Shown piece by piece: positions 4,758 through 6,142 of a DNA stretch of 6,142 nt. Origin of the DNA: Paratractidigestivibacter sp963649365 (GTDB lineage Bacteria; Actinomycetota; Coriobacteriia; Coriobacteriales; Atopobiaceae); assembly GCA_963649365.1 (NCBI GenBank), contig CAVJHQ010000111.1, positions 1 through 6,142 on the forward strand. The letters run 5' to 3'. The notes below the pieces were generated by a model, which had not been told where the DNA came from, ran no database searches, and saw only the letters and a list, made by a program, of their open reading frames with translations. The position numbers were made by a program, and so were the translations under genes. Position 1 is the first letter of the stretch. Each line of letters opens with the position of its first letter.

Positions 4758-6142
4758 TAGCCGATGGCCCCTTCCATCTCGAGCTTGATCAGGTTGTTCA
4801 TCTCGACGGCGTACTCCATCGGCAGCTCCTTGGAGACGGGGTTCGCGAAGCCGTTGACCACGAGCGTGCGCGCCTCGGCCTCCGAGCAGCCGCGGCTCAT
4901 GAGGTAGAGGATCGTGTCGTCGGAGATGCGGCCGATGGTGGCCTCGTGGCCCACCTGGGCGGTCGCGTTGCGCACGTCCATGGCCGGGATGGTGTCGGAG
5001 CGGCTGATGTTGTCCAGCATGAGCGACTGGCAAGAAACGCTGCAGCGCGCGCGGTCGGCGCGGCGGCCCACCACGACGGAGCTGCGGAACGTGTTCACGC
5101 CGCCGTCCTTGGAGATGGACTTGGTGTTGACGGACGCCGTGGTGTCCGGCGCGTTCATGACGACCTTGCAGCCGGTGTCGAGGTCCTGCGTGGCGCCGGC
5201 GAAGGTGATGCCGGTGAACTCGCAGGTCGAGCGCGCGCCCTCCATGATGGTGGTGGGGTAGAGGTACGAGACGTGGCTGCCGAAGGAGCCGGAGACCCAC
5301 TCCATCTTTGCGTCGGCGCCGATCTTCGCGCGCTTGGTGTTGAGGTTGTACATGTTCTTCGACCAGTTCTCGATGGTCGAGTAGCGCAGGCGCGCGCCGT
5401 CCTTGACGAAGAGCTCGACCGCGCCCGCGTGGAGGTTGGCCTCGAAGTACTTCGGCGCGGAGCAGCCTTCAATAAAGTGCAGGTCGGCGCCGGGCTCCAC
5501 GATGATGAGCGTGTGCTCGAACTGGCCCGCGCCCGCCGCGTTCAGGCGGAAGTAGGACTGCAGCGGGTAGTCGAGGGAGACGCCCTCCGGCACGTAGACG
5601 AACGAGCCGCCGCTCCACACGGCGTAGTGCAGGGCCGCGAACTTGTGGTCGGTGGGCGGGATGAGGGTGCCGAAGTACTCGCGCACCACGGGCTCCCACT
5701 GGGGGTCGTGCAGCGCGTCCTCGATGGTCGTGTAGACGACGCCCTGCTTGGCCACCTCCTCGCGCATGTTGTGGTAGACGATCTCGGAGTCGTACTGGGC
5801 GCCGACGCCGGCCAGGCTGTCGCGCTCGGCCGCCGGGATGCCCAGGCGCTCGAAGGTGTCCTTGATGTCGGCGGGCACGTCGTCCCAGCTCTTGGCCTGC
5901 TTGGTCTTGGGCGAGACGTAGGTGGAGATGTGGTCCAGGTCGAGGCCCGCGATGGAGGGGCCCCAGTTGGGGGCCATGGGGCGGGCGTGGTACTTGTCCA
6001 GCGCGTCGAGGCGCATCTGGAGCATCCACTCCGGCTCGTCCTTCTTCGCGCTGATGGCCCGGACGATGTCGGGGGTGAGGCCGTCGTCGTAGCGCTCGTA
6101 GCCCTCCTCGGACTTGGTGAAGTCGTAGAGGGAGCGGTCGAC
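4757..6142 (-). CDS. sufB: SufB, Fe-S cluster assembly scaffold, N-terminus outside window
   Basis: The frame is open from base 6142 to a TAA at 4757-4759, giving 461 residues without a start; SufB proteins are usually about 465-480, so only a short N-terminus is missing. An internal ATG at 6025 is not the start, because the preceding 39 codons (with DFTKSEEGYERYDDGL and KKDEPEWML) are typical SufB sequence. SufB receives sulfur and nucleates the cluster at the SufB-SufD interface. Landmarks by visible residue: WSGGSFVYVPEGV (176-188), EGCSAP with C227, YSTIENW, and SCQSLML with C371, which matches the essential E. coli C405. QVGHEATIGRIS follows, with H399 and E400 at the positions of E. coli H433/E434. 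The position of E432 is Gly398; these matches are by eye from memory. It is first in the visible operon, and sufC is expected upstream. Confidence 0.97.
   Translation of the reverse strand, partial: VDRSLYDFTKSEEGYERYDDGLTPDIVRAISAKKDEPEWMLQMRLDALDKYHARPMAPNWGPSIAGLDLDHISTYVSPKTKQAKSWDDVPADIKDTFERLGIPAAERDSLAGVGAQYDSEIVYHNMREEVAKQGVVYTTIEDALHDPQWEPVVREYFGTLIPPTDHKFAALHYAVWSGGSFVYVPEGVSLDYPLQSYFRLNAAGAGQFEHTLIIVEPGADLHFIEGCSAPKYFEANLHAGAVELFVKDGARLRYSTIENWSKNMYNLNTKRAKIGADAKMEWVSGSFGSHVSYLYPTTIMEGARSTCEFTGITFAGATQDLDTGCKVVMNAPDTTASVNTKSISKDGGVNTFRSSVVVGRRADRARCSVSCQSLMLDNISRSDTIPAMDVRNATAQVGHEATIGRISDDTILYLMSRGCSEAEARTLVVNGFANPVSKELPMEYAVEMNNLIKLEMEGAIG

Noticed and set aside
3636..4760. 374-codon plus-strand open frame opposite sufD, and a similar 313-codon one at 2341-3282 opposite sufS
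   Set aside because: Long antisense frames are expected in GC-rich DNA; the products are repetitive Ala/Val/Gly/Asp-rich sequences without motifs, and the opposite strand holds conserved SufD and SufS.
4758..5300. N-terminal extension of SufD upstream of ATG 4757
   Set aside because: The frame stays open only because it shadows sufB; SufD homologues begin near MADEKN and this start has the TAATG coupling.

Overview
The window is a strongly GC-rich bacterial segment in which all six genes lie on the minus strand, so transcription runs from high to low coordinates. It carries the SUF iron-sulfur cluster assembly genes sufB (cut at the upstream edge), sufD, sufS and sufU, then an Rrf2/IscR-type regulator, then a MATE-family multidrug exporter (cut at the downstream edge). 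SufU as scaffold/sulfur acceptor, with no sufA or sufE here, points to an actinobacterial or Firmicutes-type SUF system. High GC and the order B-D-S-U, with no sufC between sufD and sufS, differ from the Bacillus order (C-D-S-U-B) and the mycobacterial/streptomycete order (B-D-C-S-U). My best guess is a member of the Coriobacteriia (Collinsella/Olsenella-like), inferred from memory and not proven by the window.

Layout. 6142-4757: sufB, missing only a short N-terminus. 4757-3585: sufD. 3585-2329: sufS. 2342-1908: sufU. The four suf genes form one tightly packed transcript: sufB/sufD share one base (TAATG), sufD/sufS share one base (TAGTG, giving sufS a GTG start), and sufS/sufU overlap by 14 bases. 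1907-1835: a 73-base gap with a strong three-armed inverted repeat resembling a REP-type element, followed by an AT-rich stretch and a clear ribosome binding site. 1834-1394: the Rrf2 regulator. 1393-1329: a 65-base gap with a hairpin that would cover the exporter's ribosome binding site. 1328-1: the MATE exporter.

How they work together. SufS removes sulfur from cysteine as a persulfide. Zn-bound SufU accepts it and passes it to the SufB-SufD scaffold, which works with the ATPase SufC, expected just upstream of the window. The Rrf2 protein has the three-cysteine spacing of Fe-S-sensing IscR proteins and is a likely feedback sensor of cluster supply. The exporter has no evident role in cluster assembly and may simply be a neighbour.

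I found no undescribed multi-gene system. The features most worth a second look are the hairpin element between sufU and the regulator, the regulator's altered cluster-ligand set, and a MATE protein whose visible cysteines all lie in its second half. No RNA genes, CRISPR arrays or transposase genes were seen.
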